A stretch of 64,000 bases of DNA, from positions 1 through 64,000 of the forward strand of contig NZ_BMIV01000006.1 of the NCBI RefSeq assembly GCF_014642735.1. The letters are read 5' to 3'. How positions within the stretch are numbered: the stretch's first letter is position 1; each line of letters begins with the position of its first letter. A model generated the notes under the pieces. That model was not told the origin of the DNA. It made no database searches and was given only the letters and a program-made list of their open reading frames with translations. Shown piece after piece: positions 36,517-47,991 of this stretch. The position numbers and the translations under genes were made by a program. The DNA is from Paracoccus acridae. Lineage in GTDB: Bacteria > Pseudomonadota > Alphaproteobacteria > Rhodobacterales > Rhodobacteraceae.

Positions 36517-36580
36517 TGTATCGCTCCTGCTTCGGGGCAATCGCGCGGCGCAGACCCCGTGGAATTCGTTTGAAGCCCGC

Positions 36581-36608
36581 CTTTTACTGATGGAAGGGCC
36601 GAAGTCAA
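36581..36608 (-). promoter_or_regulatory. promoter of rpmG
   Basis: On the minus strand TTGACT (36608-36603) and TAAAAG (36586-36581) with a 16-base spacer, 65 bases upstream of the rpmG start codon and just beyond the end of rnpB. Confidence 0.5.
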
Positions 36609-36644
36609 CCCGAATCGCCGGGGAAATCGCGGCGAAAGGCCAGA

Positions 36645-37024
36645 TTGCGCGGAGGGCCTGTAAGCCGGATTCTGTCCACCGCCATGGGCGGCTGGATGAC
36701 CATTCCTCTGGCCCGGCGGTTGCCCGCCGGATCAAGCTGCCTACCCGGACCAGCTGGGGCAAGGCGGCCCTGCGGGGTTGCCCCCGCGCGCGGTCCCTAT
36801 TCGGCATTGCTCCCGGTGGGGCTTGCCATGCGGGGCCTGTTGCCAGGCCCCCGGTGGGCTCTTACCCCACCGTTTCACCCTTACCCATGCGGACATGGGC
36901 GGTCTCGTTCTCTGTGGCGCTTTCCCTGGGGTTGCCCCCGCCGGGCGTTACCCGGCACCGTCGCCTCATGGAGTCCGGACTTTCCTCGACGGCGCACCGC
37001 CGCGGTCATCCAGCCCTCCGCGCC
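36645..37024 (-). ncRNA. rnpB: RNase P RNA
   Basis: Catalytic RNA of RNase P, which matures tRNA 5' ends. On the minus strand the hallmark GAGGAAAGTCCGGACTCCAT (near 36990-36966) and the 3' segment AATCCGGCTTACAGGCCC (near 36671-36652) are present. The ends GCGCGGAGGG and CCCTCCGCGC pair to form helix P1, setting the limits at about 37024 and 36645 (380 bases). Bacterial type A by its general form. It is embedded between the acnA terminator and the rpmG promoter. Confidence 0.95.
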
Positions 37025-37029
37025 AGGCG

Positions 37030-37058
37030 GATATGGCGGGGAAGGGGACGCGCGTCAA
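37030..37058 (-). promoter_or_regulatory. promoter of rnpB
   Basis: On the minus strand TTGACG (37058-37053) and CATATC (37035-37030) are 17 bases apart. The -10 is weak but the predicted start coincides with the rnpB 5' end at 37024, which supports it. Confidence 0.6.
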
Positions 37059-37060
37059 CG

Positions 37061-37088
37061 AAAAACCCCTGCCGCAAGGCGGCAGGGG
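37061..37088 (-). terminator. rho-independent terminator of acnA
   Basis: On the minus strand CCCCTGCCGC (37088-37079) pairs perfectly with GCGGCAGGGG (37075-37066) around a 3-base loop, followed by TTTTT (37065-37061). It ends only 3 bases before the rnpB -35 box. Confidence 0.9.
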
Positions 37089-37134
37089 CGGGGGGTAGGG
37101 TGCGTGCTTGCACGCACCGTTGCGGGGTTGCCGA

Positions 37135-39858
<2,724 letters not shown>

Positions 39859-39953
39859 GGGGGCCTCCCTGTCTGCGAAATGGATGGGTCCGGCGTGCGT
39901 GGCCTTGCTTTGCCCCATGGGGCGGGGCTGCGCAAGGTGTCTCGCGGGGAATT

Positions 39954-39969
39954 GTATGCAATCGCATAC
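39954..39969. promoter_or_regulatory. palindrome upstream of acnA, possible operator
   Basis: GTATGC-AATC-GCATAC is a perfect two-fold symmetric site, about 96 bases upstream of acnA and 129 bases upstream of the divergent DUF1223 gene. The form (two 6-base half sites, 4-base spacer) suits a dimeric regulator such as a GntR-family protein. No regulator gene is adjacent. Confidence 0.45.
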
Positions 39970-40069
39970 CATGATCGGCGCTGTTGCTCAAGAGCCACCG
40001 GGGATCTTTCACGCGGTGCCTAACAAAGCGTTGATTTGTTCCCCGGCAAGGCGCGGGTCTATGCAAGGG

Positions 40070-40079
40070 GACAATTGTC
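40070..40079. promoter_or_regulatory. 10-base palindrome before the DUF1223 gene
   Basis: GACAATTGTC is a perfect palindrome ending 18 bases before the start codon. It could be an operator or chance. Confidence 0.2.
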
Positions 40080-40097
40080 AATCATCGGACTTCAGGA

Positions 40098-41102
40098 ATG
40101 CTGACCGGACCGGCAGCCAGACAGATCAGATCCCTTGCCGTCGCGGGGTGGTGCGCCATGGCCCTGGGGCTTGGCGCGGATGCCGCCTGGGCGCAGGGCG
40201 CGGATGGTCCGGTTGGCCTTGGCCAGGCGGACACGGCCGCACCCGGCAGCCCGGATCGCGCGGTGCCGGAAGGGCAGGGGGGCGATGCGCCGATCATCGC
40301 CGCCCCCAGCGATCCGGGCCGCTGGGCGCCGCCCCCCTCGACCGCCTATGTGCCGTCCGAGATGGGCGGCTTCAACAGCTTCGCCGCCGGAGAGACGGCG
40401 CCCCTGCCGATGGACCGCTTCAACCCCGGCGACCTGCCGGTGGTGGTCGAGTTGTTCACCTCGCAGGGATGTTCGTCCTGTCCGCCCGCCGATGCCATGC
40501 TGGCGGGCCTGTCGGACGAACCGGATGTCCTGCCGCTGTCCTTTCATGTCGATTACTGGGATTATCTCGGCTGGGCCGACAGCTTCGCCCGGCCCGAATT
40601 CACGGCGCGGCAGGAAGCCTATGCCCATGCTGCGGGGGAAAGGGCGGTCTATACGCCGCAGATCATCGTGGACGGCCAGGATACCGCAGTGGCCGTCGGT
40701 CCCGCGCAACTGATGGGGCTGATCGACGCCAGCCGCGTCGCCCCCGCCATGGTCAGCGTCCAGCGGGAAACCACCCCCAGGGGCGAGGCGATCGAGGTGA
40801 TGCCCCTGTCCGATCTGGGCGGCGAGGTGGAGATCGTGATGATCCGCTATGCCCCGGAACGCCAGGTGCACATGACGGCGGGGGAAAATCGCGGCAAGGT
40901 CGTCACCTATACCAATGTCGTCCTGTCGCTGGAACTGCTGGCCGAATGGGACGGGGCCGCGCCCCTGCGCATGACGGTCAGCCCCGACGGATCGGCAAGC
41001 GACAGCTTTCCCACCGATACCCGCCATGCCCTGCTGGTCCAGCAGGAACACGGCGGCGACGGGTTGCCCGGCCCGATCCTGGCGGCGATCCGGCTGGATT
41101 GA
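40098..41102 (+). CDS. DUF1223 secreted thioredoxin-fold protein
   Basis: The 334-residue exported protein has a Sec signal peptide (about 1-32, ending DAAWA-QG), then a Gly/Pro-rich linker to about residue 110. The DUF1223 domain starts VVVELFTSQGCSSCPPAD. The CSSC motif sits where thioredoxin-like proteins have their redox site, and VYTPQIIVDG supplies the cis-Pro-like turn. The biochemical role of the family is unestablished; a periplasmic redox role is inference. The linker is longer than I would expect for the family. Confidence 0.82.
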   Translation: MLTGPAARQIRSLAVAGWCAMALGLGADAAWAQGADGPVGLGQADTAAPGSPDRAVPEGQGGDAPIIAAPSDPGRWAPPPSTAYVPSEMGGFNSFAAGETAPLPMDRFNPGDLPVVVELFTSQGCSSCPPADAMLAGLSDEPDVLPLSFHVDYWDYLGWADSFARPEFTARQEAYAHAAGERAVYTPQIIVDGQDTAVAVGPAQLMGLIDASRVAPAMVSVQRETTPRGEAIEVMPLSDLGGEVEIVMIRYAPERQVHMTAGENRGKVVTYTNVVLSLELLAEWDGAAPLRMTVSPDGSASDSFPTDTRHALLVQQEHGGDGLPGPILAAIRLD

Positions 41103-41182
41103 CCGCCGGCCATGGCCGGGGCTTGCCCGGCGGCCCGCAATGCGGGACAACCCCCTGCGGAACAGCACAAGGGACGGATGCG

Positions 41183-41791
41183 ATGAAGGAACCGAAAGCC
41201 TGGGTCTTGCAGGTGCTGGAATGGGGGCCGCTGCTGCTGTTCTTCGCGGTCTTCATGCTGAACCGGGGGGATCAGGTCGCGCTGTGGGGACAGGAATACA
41301 CGGCCCTGGTCTTCGCTACGCTGGTCTTCATTCCCGCGCTGGCGCTTGCCACCGTGATCCGCTGGCGGCTGACCGGCAAGCTGGCGCCGATGCAGATCGC
41401 CACGCTGGTGCTGGTCGTGGTCTTTGGCGGGCTGTCGGTCTGGCTGAACGACCCGCGCTTCTTCAAGATCAAGCCGACGATCATCTATCTTCTGTTCGCG
41501 GGCCTGCTGGGCTTCAGCCTGATCACCCGGCGCAACTGGCTGGGCGCGATCCTGTCCGAGGCGCTGCCCATGGACGCCCAGGGGTGGCGCAAGCTGACCG
41601 GACGCATGGCGCTGTTGTTCCTGGGCCTGGCCATTGCCAACGAGATCGTCTGGCGCGGCATGTCCGAGACGACCTGGGTTTATTTCAAGACCTTCGGGAT
41701 GCCCGTGGTGATCTTCGTCTTCCTGATGGCGAATGCGGGGTTGTTCCGCGCCCATTCCATCGAGGTGCCGACCGACGACGCCACCAAATAG
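41183..41791 (+). CDS. yciB: septation protein A / YciB-family inner-membrane protein
   Basis: The 202-residue integral membrane protein has about five hydrophobic helices. Family marks are EWGPLLLFFAVF, KPTIIYLLFAGLLGFSL, GRMALLFLGLAIANEIVW and a C-terminal FKTFGMP. The family (IspA in Shigella, YciB in E. coli) is linked to cell-envelope and septation phenotypes, mechanism unclear. The ATG at 41183 has GGGACGG upstream. It follows DUF1223 after an 80-base gap containing a 14-base GC-rich palindrome (41106-41119). Confidence 0.87.
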   Translation: MKEPKAWVLQVLEWGPLLLFFAVFMLNRGDQVALWGQEYTALVFATLVFIPALALATVIRWRLTGKLAPMQIATLVLVVVFGGLSVWLNDPRFFKIKPTIIYLLFAGLLGFSLITRRNWLGAILSEALPMDAQGWRKLTGRMALLFLGLAIANEIVWRGMSETTWVYFKTFGMPVVIFVFLMANAGLFRAHSIEVPTDDATK

Positions 41792-41792
41792 G

Positions 41793-42689
41793 TCAGGCTC
41801 TGACGCCGCCGAACTGGGCGGGCGGGGCCAGCAGGCGCGACCACCGGGGTTCGATCCGGCCCGGCAGGCGGGCACGCAGCATGGACAGCGGCAAGGCCCA
41901 GGGCTGGGCCATCGCGGTGCGATAGAAATCGAACAAGCCCCGGCGCAGATAGGGTGTCCAGTGCGACAGCCGCAGAAGCGGGCGTTCGGTCGGAAAGCCC
42001 AGCCGGTCCAGGGCCGCAAGGGTCGGGTCGTCGTCGATCTGCACGTCCAGCCAGTTGTCGGCCGGACGATCCAGCCCGAAGCCCAGGGCCTGCCTGCGGC
42101 CCCGGTCCAGCCACAGCTCCATCGCGAAATCGAACAGGTCGTTTTCGCGCGACGTGATGTTCAGCACCTCGGCCCGCCGGCCCGCGGGGCTGTCCAGGGC
42201 GGCGGCGGCCGTGTCGCGGAATTCCGCCCCCGCCAACAGCACGATCCGGCCGATGCTGCCCGGATCGGCGTGGCGCAGCGCCTGCAAGCCGACCCGCGCG
42301 CCCAGGGAATGACCGATCAGCGCGACCGGCCGCCCCCCCAGGCCAGCCAGATCGGACACAAGGGCCGCCATCGCGCGTCCCGCATCGCCTGCCCGGCCGT
42401 AAGCCCCGCCCAGCATCCCCCGCGCTTCCCATCCGAAGGCCAGGGCCAGCCCCTCGTCCGGGGCATCCGTGCCAAAGCCCAGGGCACGCGGCCAGGACAG
42501 CACCCGCCTGTCTGCGCAGTCAGGTTCCAGCGACAGGATCAGGCGATGGGGATCGCAATGCGGCGCGGCCGGCGAATAGCGGTATCCGTGGATCATCACG
42601 ATCACCGGCGCATGGGCAGGCAGAAGGCGGACAGTGTCGGCCAGACCGTCCGGCAGCCCGCCATCCGCATCGACCTTGACCACCGGCAT
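41793..42689 (-). CDS. alpha/beta hydrolase
   Basis: Cytosolic hydrolase of 298 residues with the oxyanion strand VIVMIHGYRYSP and the nucleophile elbow GHSLGA. A later LLRLSHWTPYLR includes a plausible catalytic His. It has no signal peptide. Substrate unknown. The start at 42689 is set by AGGAGG upstream; 53 further codons of open frame have no support. It converges with the septation-protein gene, with one base between stops. Confidence 0.78.
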   Translation of the reverse strand: MPVVKVDADGGLPDGLADTVRLLPAHAPVIVMIHGYRYSPAAPHCDPHRLILSLEPDCADRRVLSWPRALGFGTDAPDEGLALAFGWEARGMLGGAYGRAGDAGRAMAALVSDLAGLGGRPVALIGHSLGARVGLQALRHADPGSIGRIVLLAGAEFRDTAAAALDSPAGRRAEVLNITSRENDLFDFAMELWLDRGRRQALGFGLDRPADNWLDVQIDDDPTLAALDRLGFPTERPLLRLSHWTPYLRRGLFDFYRTAMAQPWALPLSMLRARLPGRIEPRWSRLLAPPAQFGGVRA

Positions 42690-43232
42690 GACGGTGCCTC
42701 CTGTTCCTGCCCAAGGCATGGGCCAAGGGTGCAACAGCGGCGTGAAAGAAGCGTTAAGGCTGCGTGACGCACGGTGCGCGCAACGCGTTTGCGCAGGCTG
42801 GATGCCGCCCATTCCGGGCCATGCCGTTTTCACCATTGAATTTTCCACCCGGCCCCCTCTATGTTGCGGCTATGCGTTTCGCGATCTTCAATTGAGGGTT
42901 GTGGCACGCTTCCAGTTTCGCAGCGCGACACCTCTGGCACCGATTCACGGAAGGCGGCATGTGTCACGCGGAAAGCCCGCCCGCGGCGCATGACCATGCG
43001 ACCGGGCGATACCAGACAGCGGCGCGGCGGGCCTGGCGGCCTTCGCGTCAACCGTAAGGAACAGACGCGATGACGCGCGCAAGGGACGGACAGGATCGGA
43101 ACGGGGGGGCATCAGGCCTTTCCCGCCGCATCGCCGTTGCCCCAGCCGCGCCCGTGTCCCCATCACAACGCGGCCTTTCGGCGGGGGTGCCCCTGGCACC
43201 GCCCGGCACAGGCGCGCGCGAAAGATTTGAAC
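42690..43232 (+). other. long leader / intergenic region before rne
   Basis: 543 bases between the divergent alpha/beta hydrolase and rne. It contains a plausible promoter (TTGAAT 42836-42841, TATGTT 42860-42865), which would give an rne leader of about 360 bases. It also has a small hairpin GGTGCC-CCT-GGCACC (43186-43200) ending 33 bases before the rne ATG. An open frame from ATG 43070, with AAGGA upstream, overlaps the rne start out of frame; I do not accept it as a gene. RNase E mRNA leaders are known targets of autoregulation in E. coli, which would suit this arrangement. Confidence 0.5.
42836..42865 (+). promoter_or_regulatory. possible rne promoter
   Basis: TTGAAT and TATGTT with an 18-base spacer; four of six matches in each hexamer. 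Confidence 0.4.
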
Positions 43233-45878
43233 ATGGCAAAGAAAATGCTGATCGACGCCACCCATGCCGAGGAAACTCGGGTGGTCGTGGTGGACGGAAC
43301 CAAGGTCGAAGAATTTGATTTCGAGACCGTAAACAAGCGCCAGATTTCGGGCAACATCTACCTGGCCAAGGTCACGCGGGTCGAACCCTCGCTGCAGGCG
43401 GCCTTTGTGGATTACGGCGGAAACCGCCACGGTTTCCTGGCCTTCGCGGAAATCCACCCGGATTACTACCAGATCCCGGCGGCCGACCGCGCGGCGCTGA
43501 TCGCCGAAGAACGCGCCTATGCCGAGGCGCAGGAAGCCGAGGAGGCCGCCCGCAGCAGCCGCCGCAAGCCCCAGGCCGAACGCGCCGAGGCCGGCGACGA
43601 GGTTGCCACGGCCGACGCCCCCGAGGCTGACGAAACCGGCGCCGACGAGGATCGGGCCCAAGAGGCCGGCGAGGCCCGGGACACGGATACCGCCGAGGCT
43701 GACGGAAACGGCCACGACCACGACCATGACGGCGAAGCCGCCGCCAGCGATGCGTCCGACAAGGACGAGGAGATCGAATCGGTCGCCGAGGAAGACGTGG
43801 CCGAGGAAATCCGCGTCCAGAAGAAGCCGCGTCCCCGCCGCTACAAGATCCAGGAAGTGATCAAGGTCCGGCAGATCATGCTGGTCCAGGTCGTCAAGGA
43901 GGAACGCGGCAACAAGGGCGCCGCGCTGACCACCTATCTGTCGCTGCCGGGGCGGTATTGCGTCCTGATGCCCAACACGGCGCGCGGCGGCGGCATCAGC
44001 CGTAAGATCACCAACGTCGCCGACCGCAAGAAGCTCAAGGACATCGCGTCCGAACTGGACGTGCCCAAGGGCGCCGGCCTGATCATCCGCACGGCGGGCA
44101 GCCAGCGGACCCGGACGGAAATCCGGCGCGATTACGAATACCTGCTGCGCCTGTGGGAACAGATCCGCGATCTGACCTTCAAGTCCATCGCCCCCGCCCC
44201 GATCTATGAGGAAGGCGACCTGATCAAGCGGGTCATCCGCGACCTGTACAATTCCGAGATCGACGAGGTCCTGGTCGAGGGCGAGCGCGGCTATCGCGTG
44301 GCCAAGGACTTCATGAAGATGATCATGCCGACCCATGGCCGGGCCGTGCAGCAATATACCGACCAGATGCCGCTGTTCGCGCGCTATCAGGTGGAAAGCT
44401 ATCTGGCCGGGATGTTCAATCCGGTCGTGCAGCTGAAATCCGGCGGCTATATCGTCATCGGCGTGACCGAGGCGCTTGTGGCCATCGACGTGAACTCGGG
44501 CCGGGCCACCAAGGAAGGCTCGATCGAGGAAACGGCGCTGAAGACCAACCTGGAGGCCGCCGACGAGGTGGCGCGCCAGTTGCGCCTGCGCGACCTTGCC
44601 GGCCTGATCGTCATCGACTTCATCGACATGGAGGAACGGCGCAACAACGCCGCGGTCGAGAAGCGGATGAAGGACAAGCTGAAATCGGACCGCGCGCGGA
44701 TCCAGGTGGGCCGCATCTCGGGCTTCGGCCTGATGGAGATGTCGCGCCAGCGGCTGCGTCCGGGGATGCTGGAATCGACGACCCAGCCCTGCGCGCATTG
44801 CCATGGCACCGGGTTGATCCGCAGCGACGACAGCCTGGCGCTGACCATCCTGCGCGCCATCGAGGAAGAAGGCACCCGCAAGCGGTCGCGCGAGGTTCTG
44901 GTCCGCGCGCCGGTGACGGTGGTCAACTTCCTGATCAACCAGAAGCGCGAACATATCGCCGGGATCGAGGCGCGCTATGGCCTGTCGGTCCGGCTCGAGG
45001 CCGATCCGGCGCTGATCTCGCCCGATTTCGCCATCGAGAAGTTCAAGACCGCGACCCGCAACGTGCCCGAGGTCTCGGCCTCGGTCCTGTCGGTGGATGC
45101 CGATCTCATGGCCCAGATCGACGATGAGGACGAGGATCTGCCCGAGGAGATCGAGGCCGAGGCGGAGATTGAAACCGAGGGCGATGAAGGCTCTGAGACC
45201 GCGACCGCCGAGGATGAGAACGGCGAGGGCCGGTCCCGCCGCCGCCGCCGCCGTCGTCGCCGCAAGGGCGAGCGTCCCGAGGGCGAGAGCGCCGAGGCCG
45301 GCGACGAATCCGAGGAAATCTCTGGGGATGTGACCGACAGCGCCGAGGAGCCTGAGGCAGAGGAGGCCGAACAGAACGGCCGCCGTCGCCGGTCCCGGTC
45401 GCGCAGCCGTCGCCGTGGCGGCGATCTGCCCGAGGCCGGGGGCCTGCCCGAGGTCGTCGATCTGCACGATCAGCCGGATGAGCGTGCCGAATCGCTGCCC
45501 GGCCTGAATGCCCGGCCCGAACCGCAGGATCCGCTTGCAGGCGCATCGCCCGCGGCAGAGGTGCCTGCGACGGATGCGGCGACCGAGGAAGGCGAAATCG
45601 TCGCCCTGTCCGAGATCGCGGTCGAACCGCAGGCAGCCGAGACCCCTTCGTCCGAGGAGATGGCCCGCTTGCAGAGCGAGGAAACCGTGATCGCCCGGAT
45701 CGTGGCCGAGGCGTCGGAGCAGGACCAGGCCGAGGAGCCTGCGGACGCCGCCCCCGATCCCACCCCGGATCCGGCGACGGAGCTTGCGCCCGAACCCGCC
45801 CCGGCGCCCGAGCCCGAAATGGCCGAGGCCGACGCGGATCGCCCCAAGCGCCGCGGCTGGTGGTCCGGCAATCGCTGA
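43233..45878 (+). CDS. rne: ribonuclease E
   Basis: Essential endoribonuclease for mRNA decay and rRNA/tRNA processing, scaffold of the degradosome. The 881-residue protein has an S1 domain interrupted by an acidic, Ala/Glu/Asp-rich insert of about 110 residues (about 88-195), as in other alphaproteobacteria. The catalytic DNase-I-like core contains Asp419 (VAIDVNSGR), and the Zn-link cysteines are Cys520 and Cys523 (QPCAHCHGTG). After about residue 640 the chain is disordered, with arginine-rich RNA-binding patches (a run of nine Arg after GRS; RRRSRSRSRRRGG) and acidic stretches, ending GWWSGNR, a probable short binding motif. A strong terminator follows. Confidence 0.95.
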   Translation: MAKKMLIDATHAEETRVVVVDGTKVEEFDFETVNKRQISGNIYLAKVTRVEPSLQAAFVDYGGNRHGFLAFAEIHPDYYQIPAADRAALIAEERAYAEAQEAEEAARSSRRKPQAERAEAGDEVATADAPEADETGADEDRAQEAGEARDTDTAEADGNGHDHDHDGEAAASDASDKDEEIESVAEEDVAEEIRVQKKPRPRRYKIQEVIKVRQIMLVQVVKEERGNKGAALTTYLSLPGRYCVLMPNTARGGGISRKITNVADRKKLKDIASELDVPKGAGLIIRTAGSQRTRTEIRRDYEYLLRLWEQIRDLTFKSIAPAPIYEEGDLIKRVIRDLYNSEIDEVLVEGERGYRVAKDFMKMIMPTHGRAVQQYTDQMPLFARYQVESYLAGMFNPVVQLKSGGYIVIGVTEALVAIDVNSGRATKEGSIEETALKTNLEAADEVARQLRLRDLAGLIVIDFIDMEERRNNAAVEKRMKDKLKSDRARIQVGRISGFGLMEMSRQRLRPGMLESTTQPCAHCHGTGLIRSDDSLALTILRAIEEEGTRKRSREVLVRAPVTVVNFLINQKREHIAGIEARYGLSVRLEADPALISPDFAIEKFKTATRNVPEVSASVLSVDADLMAQIDDEDEDLPEEIEAEAEIETEGDEGSETATAEDENGEGRSRRRRRRRRRKGERPEGESAEAGDESEEISGDVTDSAEEPEAEEAEQNGRRRRSRSRSRRRGGDLPEAGGLPEVVDLHDQPDERAESLPGLNARPEPQDPLAGASPAAEVPATDAATEEGEIVALSEIAVEPQAAETPSSEEMARLQSEETVIARIVAEASEQDQAEEPADAAPDPTPDPATELAPEPAPAPEPEMAEADADRPKRRGWWSGNR

Positions 45879-45886
45879 CGACACGG

Positions 45887-45915
45887 GGGCGCGGGAACAA
45901 GGCCCGCGCCCTTCT
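45887..45915 (+). terminator. terminator after rne
   Basis: GGGCGCGGG (45887-45895) pairs perfectly with CCCGCGCCC (45903-45911) around a 7-base loop, followed by TTCT. Confidence 0.7.
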
Positions 45916-45975
45916 CGCCAAGGCGTGACGCAATGACCCATGGCTTGCGCCGCCCGAAAGGGTAAGGTGCCGGCC

Positions 45976-46719
45976 ATGCTGGGAATCGAACTTGCCACTG
46001 CCGCCTTCCTGCCCGCCGCCCTTGTGGCGATGCTGGCCGGGATCCTGTCCTTTCTGTCGCCCTGCGTGCTGCCCATCGTGCCGCCCTATCTGGCCTATAT
46101 GACCGGGGTGGGGGTGAACGGCCTTCGGGCGCAGGAACGCAGCGCCGTCTTGCCCGCGCTGTTCTTCGTGATGGGCCTGTCCACGGTGTTCCTGATCATG
46201 GGCTTCGCGGCGTCGGCCTTTGGCCGCGCCTTCCTGCAATATCAGGACCTTCTGGCCAAGATCGCAGGCGGCGTGGTGATCGTCATGGGCCTGCATTTCC
46301 TGCGGGTGATCCGCATTCCTTTCCTGGACCACGAGGCCCGCATCGACGCCGGCGCCCAGGGCGGCGGGGCGTTCGGCGCCTATCTTCTGGGCCTGGCCTT
46401 CGCCTTTGGCTGGACGCCCTGCATCGGCCCGCAACTGGGCATGATCCTGTCCCTGGCCGCGACCGGGGGCGAACTGTCGCGCGGCACCGCGCTTCTGGCG
46501 GTTTATGCGCTTGGCCTGGGGATCCCGTTCCTGCTGGCCGCGATCTTCATCAACCGCGCCATCGGTCTCATGAACCGCATCAAGCCTTGGCTGCATGTGA
46601 TCGAGCGCGTGATGGGCCTGCTTCTGGTGATCGTGGGGACGATGCTGATCACCGGGGCATTCTCGGCCTTTTCCTATTGGCTGCTGGAAACTTTCCCCGG
46701 CCTTGCGATGCTGGGCTGA
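45976..46719 (+). CDS. ccdA: cytochrome c biogenesis protein CcdA
   Basis: Inner-membrane thiol transporter moving reductant from cytosolic thioredoxin to periplasmic acceptors (CcmG-type) for cytochrome c maturation. The 247-residue protein has six hydrophobic helices. The paired redox cysteines are Cys30 (LSPCVLP) in the first helix and Cys149 (TPCIGP) in the fourth. It lacks the DsbD periplasmic domains, consistent with CcdA. ATG 45976 follows AAGG; the frame extends 12 codons further upstream without support. Confidence 0.93.
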   Translation: MLGIELATAAFLPAALVAMLAGILSFLSPCVLPIVPPYLAYMTGVGVNGLRAQERSAVLPALFFVMGLSTVFLIMGFAASAFGRAFLQYQDLLAKIAGGVVIVMGLHFLRVIRIPFLDHEARIDAGAQGGGAFGAYLLGLAFAFGWTPCIGPQLGMILSLAATGGELSRGTALLAVYALGLGIPFLLAAIFINRAIGLMNRIKPWLHVIERVMGLLLVIVGTMLITGAFSAFSYWLLETFPGLAMLG

Positions 46720-46824
46720 CCGTTGGGGCACAATCCCCAGTGGCGCGAACCCGATTTTCGCGCTATGCTGACCGACAGACCCGGATAAACGGGCGGAACA
46801 AGAGGCAGTGACGGCGGTATCCCC

Positions 46825-47991
46825 ATGACCGAGATGGTCTTTGGCACGACGCCCGTACGGGCGGGCGACCCGATTCTTCCACGCTGGTGGCGCACGCTGG
46901 ACAAGTGGTCCCTGGCCTGCGTGCTGGGGCTGTTTTCCATCGGCATCCTGCTGGGGCTGGCGGCGTCGGTTCCGCTGGCGGAAAAGAACGACCTGCCGCG
47001 GTTCTACTATGTCCAGCGGCAGGCGGTGTTCGGGGCCATGGCGCTTATGACCATGCTGGTCATCTCGATGATGTCGCCCCGCCAGATCCGCCGCATCGGC
47101 GTGATGGGCTTTGCGGCGGCCTTCGTGCTGATCCTGCTTCTGCCCCTGATCGGCGAGGATCACGGCAAGGGCGCGACCCGCTGGCTGTCCATCGCCGGCA
47201 TCTCGATGCAGCCGTCCGAGTTCCTGAAGCCCGGCTTTGTCGCCATCTGCGCCTGGTTCATGGCCGCCGCGCAAATGGTCGGCGGTCCTCCGGGCAGGCT
47301 TTATTCCTTCATTACCGCCATGGTGGTCGTGATCCTGCTGGCCCTGCAGCCCGACTTCGGCCAGGCCTCGCTGGTGCTGTTTTCCTGGCTGGTGATGTTC
47401 TTCATCGCCGGTGCGCCGATGCTGTTCCTGTTGTCCGTGGCGGGGCTGGCCCTGGTGGGCGGCGTCTTCGCCTATGGCGCCTCCGAACACTTCGCGCGCC
47501 GCATCAACGGCTTCTTGAACCCCGAAATCGACCCGCGCACGCAGATCGGCTATGCCACCAAGGCCATCCAGGACGGCGGCTTCTTCGGCGTCGGCGTGGG
47601 CGAGGGAAGCGTGAAATGGTCACTGCCCGACGCCCATACCGACTTCATCATCGCCGTCGCGGCCGAGGAATACGGCACCGTCATGGTCCTGGCGGTGATC
47701 ACGCTTTACTGCACCATCGTCGTGCGGTCGCTGCTGCGCCTGCTGCGCGAACGCGATCCCTTTGCCCGCATCGCCGGGGCGGGCCTTGCCTGCGCCTTCG
47801 GCGTGCAGGCGCTGATCAACATGGGCGTGGCCGTGCGCCTGCTGCCCGCCAAGGGCATGACGCTGCCCTTCGTCAGCTATGGCGGATCCTCGGTGATCGC
47901 ATCGGGCATCGCCGCCGGGATGCTGCTTGCGCTGACCCGCACCCGCCCCCAGGGCGAACTGGCAGAGATCCTGCGCAGGGGCCGGGGATGA
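46825..47991 (+). CDS. ftsW: FtsW, septal peptidoglycan polymerase (SEDS)
   Basis: Polymerises lipid II at the division site together with PBP3/FtsI. The 388-residue protein has about ten membrane helices. SEDS marks are the Asp-containing [22 protein letters not shown] and the C-terminal [20 protein letters not shown] box (46764-46769) lies in the 105-base upstream gap but its -35 (TGGCGC) is weak. The stop overlaps the murG start by four bases (ATGA). Confidence 0.95.
   Translation: MTEMVFGTTPVRAGDPILPRWWRTLDKWSLACVLGLFSIGILLGLAASVPLAEKNDLPRFYYVQRQAVFGAMALMTMLVISMMSPRQIRRIGVMGFAAAFVLILLLPLIGEDHGKGATRWLSIAGISMQPSEFLKPGFVAICAWFMAAAQMVGGPPGRLYSFITAMVVVILLALQPDFGQASLVLFSWLVMFFIAGAPMLFLLSVAGLALVGGVFAYGASEHFARRINGFLNPEIDPRTQIGYATKAIQDGGFFGVGVGEGSVKWSLPDAHTDFIIAVAAEEYGTVMVLAVITLYCTIVVRSLLRLLRERDPFARIAGAGLACAFGVQALINMGVAVRLLPAKGMTLPFVSYGGSSVIASGIAAGMLLALTRTRPQGELAEILRRGRG

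Noticed and set aside
43070..43318. 82-codon open frame with AAGGA upstream, overlapping the rne start
   Set aside because: Arg/Gly-rich translation typical of out-of-frame GC-rich DNA and it runs into the rne coding sequence; no recognisable domain.
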